Below are positions 32,151 through 32,490 of a stretch of DNA of 32,490 bases, one piece after another. A program made the position numbers and the translations under genes. The notes under the pieces were generated by a model. The model was given only the letters and a program-made list of their open reading frames with translations. It made no database searches and was not told the origin of the DNA. This DNA is from Cytophagaceae bacterium (GTDB lineage: Bacteria > Bacteroidota > Bacteroidia > Cytophagales > Flexibacteraceae): positions 1 to 32,490 of the forward strand of contig JAIXQU010000027.1 in NCBI GenBank assembly GCA_027485575.1, in the 5' to 3' direction. Position 1 is the first letter of the stretch. The number at the start of each line of letters is the position of its first letter.

Positions 32151-32490
32151 ATGAAGAAAAGATTTCTTATCGCCCTGGCTTGGTCTCTGCTCTTTTCCTT
32201 GCCAGGATGGTCGCAGGCAACCAAAGTTAAGAAAGTAGTTTTACAGGGTTTCTGGTGGGATTACTGGAACAACAACTTTCCCAATGCATGGGCCAACTAC
32301 CTCACTGAGCTGGCGCCACGCCTGAAATCCATGGGTGTAGATGCGGTATGGATTCCCCCTAGTGTAAAAAACCAGTCTACAGGGTATGTGGGTTATTCTC
32401 CATTCGATCACTACGATTTAGGAGACAAATACCAAAAAGGTGGCGGAAGCCTCAGCACCCGCACCAGACTGGGAACCAAAGATGAACTTC
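32151..32490 (+). CDS. Secreted alpha-amylase (GH13), 5' part
   Basis: The frame opens at an ATG (32151-32153) with MKKRFLIALAWSLLFSLPGW and SQA, a signal peptide, and continues to the window end without a stop, giving about 113 residues. The mature start VVLQGFWWDYWNNNFPNAWA, then LKSMGVDAVWIPP and GYSPFDHYDLGD, is the first part of a GH13 alpha-amylase barrel (beta-strand 1 and the conserved D-x-Y-D region). The enzyme would hydrolyse starch-like glucans outside the cytoplasm. The catalytic residues lie beyond the window, so activity cannot be judged. The third-position composition is more GC-rich than in the cytochrome gene. Confidence 0.9.
   Translation, partial: MKKRFLIALAWSLLFSLPGWSQATKVKKVVLQGFWWDYWNNNFPNAWANYLTELAPRLKSMGVDAVWIPPSVKNQSTGYVGYSPFDHYDLGDKYQKGGGSLSTRTRLGTKDEL

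Noticed and set aside
31915-32154. 79-residue open frame before the amylase gene
   Set aside because: Begins inside repeat B, has no family pattern and overlaps the amylase start in another frame.
1-32490. CRISPR arrays, rRNA and tRNA genes
   Set aside because: No regularly spaced direct repeats, no rRNA blocks and no cloverleaf with a T-loop GTTC box were seen in the intergenic regions read.

Overview
The window looks like a chromosomal piece of a Bacteroidota bacterium, probably from the Cytophagia/Saprospiria/Sphingobacteriia side. The evidence is a complete pair of type IX secretion genes (porU-porV), a NagB-LmbE fusion, remains of a FISUMP/fibronectin-type lipoprotein, TAnnTTTG-type promoter boxes, few Shine-Dalgarno sequences and AT-rich DNA. 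Genus or species cannot be read from the sequence.

Left part (1-8200), accessory and damaged. The window opens in what looks like the 5' end of an IS256-like element next to a decayed FISUMP-type lipoprotein gene. A MazEF-like toxin-antitoxin pair follows, then a GC-rich structured intergenic element, then a lone paaZ gene (aldehyde dehydrogenase plus MaoC hydratase) with a third, DinB/DUF1569-like domain. After a bidirectional terminator come a Bor-like gene that has lost its 5' end and a small lipoprotein gene followed by an integron-attC-like palindromic tail. Next are a NagB-LmbE amino-sugar fusion gene and a DAHP synthase gene broken by an internal deletion and a frameshift.

Middle part (8284-26772), mostly core genes. 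lysS is followed by a ~190-bp dispersed repeat that touches the stop codon of aroA. The minus-strand run pssA-purS-porU-porV ends at a terminator and joins phospholipid synthesis, purine synthesis and the T9SS sortase with its outer-membrane carrier. An FtsX/LolE-type permease converges on a minus-strand series: a DUF3108 protein, a TlpA-like thioredoxin protein, an OmpR-type regulator and a histidine kinase. Further minus-strand genes encode a class-IV-like histone deacetylase homologue, an FtsE-type ATPase, a 67-residue conserved small protein, a TalC-type transaldolase and EF-Ts, the last with its own terminator and without rpsB beside it.

Right part (27004-32490), plus strand. A DUF2795 protein is followed, 9 bases later and in the same frame, by a TTG-started ABC ATPase. 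Then come a DegP/HtrA protease with terminator, a seven-haem cytochrome lipoprotein with TPR repeats, a second copy of the dispersed repeat, and the start of a secreted alpha-amylase that runs off the window.

No rRNA, tRNA or CRISPR was seen. The most unusual material is non-coding or decaying: the pair of ~200-bp repeats, the attC-like tail, the GC-rich hairpin element and three pseudogenes. The multi-domain fusions are also of interest. No clearly new defence or biosynthetic system could be supported.
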